In this document: positions 6,286 through 7,067 of the stretch, piece by piece | Layout of the letters: each line of letters begins with the position of its first letter | Numbering within the stretch: position 1 is the first letter of the stretch | NCBI GenBank assembly: GCA_005880175.1 | Contig: VBJR01000414.1 | Location: 1 to 7,067 of the forward strand | Length of the DNA: 7,067 nucleotides | Source: Chloroflexota bacterium | GTDB taxonomy: Bacteria; Chloroflexota; Dormibacteria; Dormibacterales; Dormibacteraceae | Direction: 5' to 3' | Notes under the pieces: generated by a model | The model's input: only the letters and a program-made list of their open reading frames with translations | Told to the model about the DNA's origin: nothing | Databases searched by the model: none | Program-made: the position numbers and the translations under genes

Positions 6286-7067
6286 CTTCGGTCACCTCGG
6301 CGGGGTCGGGGAACGGGGCGGCCAGCGCGAACGCGACGCCGCCGGCGACCTCGGTCCGCACCTCCTCGTCCAGCGCCTCCAGCTGGTCGGCGCGCAGGGC
6401 GCCGGCGGTCGTGAGGCGGCCGGCCAGCAGCGCGATCGGGTCGCGATCGCGGCGCCAGGACTCCTCCTCGTCCTTCGAGCGGTAGTACGAGCGGTCCACG
6501 TCGCCCACGTGGTGGCCGAGGTAGCGGTACGTCTGGCAGAGCAGGAACGAGGGGCCGCCGCCGGCGCGGGCCCTGGCCACGGCCGCCGCGGCGGCGCGGT
6601 GGACCGCCTCGACGTCCTGGCCGTCCACCTCGGCGGTCTCGATCCCGAAGGCGCGGGCCCGGGCGGCCAGGTCGCCGGCGGTGGTCTCCGAGTAGTGCGT
6701 GTACTCGTTGTAGAGGTTGTTCTCGCAGACGTAGACGACGGGCAGGCGCCACAGCGAGGCCATGTTCATCGCCTCGTACAGCAGGCCCTGGCCGAGCGCG
6801 CCGTCGCCGAAGAAGCAGACGGCCACCTGGTCGGTGCCGCGCCAGCGGGCGGACATCGCCGCTCCGGTGGCGATGCCGGCGCTGCCGCCGACGATCGCGT
6901 TGGCGCCCAGGTTGCCGCGCTCCTGGTCGGCGATGTGCATGGAGCCGCCCTTGCCCCGGCAGTAGCCGGCCTCCCTGCCCAGCAGCTCGGCGAACATGCG
7001 GTCCACGGCCGCGCCCTTGGCCAGGCAGTGGCCGTGGCCGCGGTGGGTGCTGGTGATGTAGTCGTCG
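6272..7067 (-). CDS. 2-oxo acid dehydrogenase E1 component, alpha subunit (N-terminus beyond window edge)
   Basis: The frame stays open to the window edge. The visible 264 residues begin DDYITSTHRGHGHCLAKGAA, a conserved internal block containing the active-site-loop histidines, so GTG 7006 and ATG 6997 are not the real start. Roughly the first 60-65 residues should lie to the right. YCRGKGGSMHIAD and GNLGANAIVGG follow, then the thiamine-diphosphate/Mg motif: GDG (visible residues 87-89) ending in ENN (115-117) after EAMNMASLWRLPVVYVC. The segment YRYLGHHVGDVDRSYYRSKDEE (visible 180-201) corresponds to the loop that orders over the active site, and the end (EVTEDVYA) is a normal C-terminus. 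It is the first visible gene of the minus-strand E1 alpha-E1 beta-E2 operon; the promoter is out of view. The ENNLYNEYTHYSETTAGDLA stretch differs from the YGMST type of many pyruvate dehydrogenases and fits an acetoin-dehydrogenase-like actinobacterial branch. pdhA or acoA would both be defensible. Confidence 0.94.
   Translation of the reverse strand, partial: DDYITSTHRGHGHCLAKGAAVDRMFAELLGREAGYCRGKGGSMHIADQERGNLGANAIVGGSAGIATGAAMSARWRGTDQVAVCFFGDGALGQGLLYEAMNMASLWRLPVVYVCENNLYNEYTHYSETTAGDLAARARAFGIETAEVDGQDVEAVHRAAAAAVARARAGGGPSFLLCQTYRYLGHHVGDVDRSYYRSKDEEESWRRDRDPIALLAGRLTTAGALRADQLEALDEEVRTEVAGGVAFALAAPFPDPAEVTEDVYA
6292..6298 (-). promoter_or_regulatory. Ribosome binding site of the E1 beta gene
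   Basis: On the minus strand GAGGTGA lies six bases before ATG 6285, inside the last codons of E1 alpha. It is the clearest Shine-Dalgarno sequence in the window. It fixes the E1 beta start and supports coupled translation across the 14-base overlap. Confidence 0.75.

Noticed and set aside
1..7067. CRISPR arrays, tRNA or rRNA genes, insertion-sequence ends
   Set aside because: No regularly spaced repeats, cloverleaf-like segments, transposase motifs or terminal inverted repeats were seen on either strand.

Overview
The window is very GC-rich (well above 70% by eye). Nearly every codon third position is G or C, and long meaningless open frames run antisense to the real genes. This points to a high-GC Actinomycetota. 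Two genes have a TANNNT -10-like box exactly seven bases before a GTG with no Shine-Dalgarno sequence, which is the leaderless layout common in that phylum. A class such as Thermoleophilia would fit, but that is inference; there is no rRNA or other marker here.

Layout. (1) Bases 1-51 may be the last codons of a plus-strand gene cut by the window edge. (2) 74-1666 (+) is an integral-membrane GT-C type glycosyltransferase-like protein. (3) 1686-3293 (+) is a polytopic membrane protein resembling an ABC-2 type transporter permease. Its first codons lie in a palindromic repeat. (4) 3290-3887 (+) is the matching ABC ATPase, coupled to the permease by a GTGA overlap. It is broken: the frame shifts near 3515 and the segment with the Q-loop is absent. 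(5) 3925-4018 (+) is a stump of an ECF-type sigma factor, cut after about 31 residues. (6) 4019-4249 keeps strong third-position GC bias but has no product I recognise. (7) 7067-4250 (-) is an overlapping operon for a thiamine-diphosphate 2-oxo acid dehydrogenase complex: E1 alpha (N-terminus outside the window), E1 beta and lipoyl E2. No E3 (dihydrolipoamide dehydrogenase) is in view.

How the genes work together. E1 alpha and E1 beta form the decarboxylase, which loads an acyl group onto the lipoyl-lysine of E2. E2 passes it to CoA. The substrate (pyruvate, acetoin or a branched-chain 2-oxo acid) cannot be fixed from sequence alone. The permease and ATPase should form one transporter, but as written the ATPase cannot be functional. 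The two plus-strand gene breaks sit about 500 bases apart, in the gap where the plus-strand genes converge on the minus-strand operon. They reflect either recent local decay or an assembly error in extremely GC-rich, self-complementary DNA.

I found no clearly new biological system. The items most worth a second look are the broken ATPase and sigma stump, the palindromic repeat inside the permease start, and the unassigned 230-base stretch.
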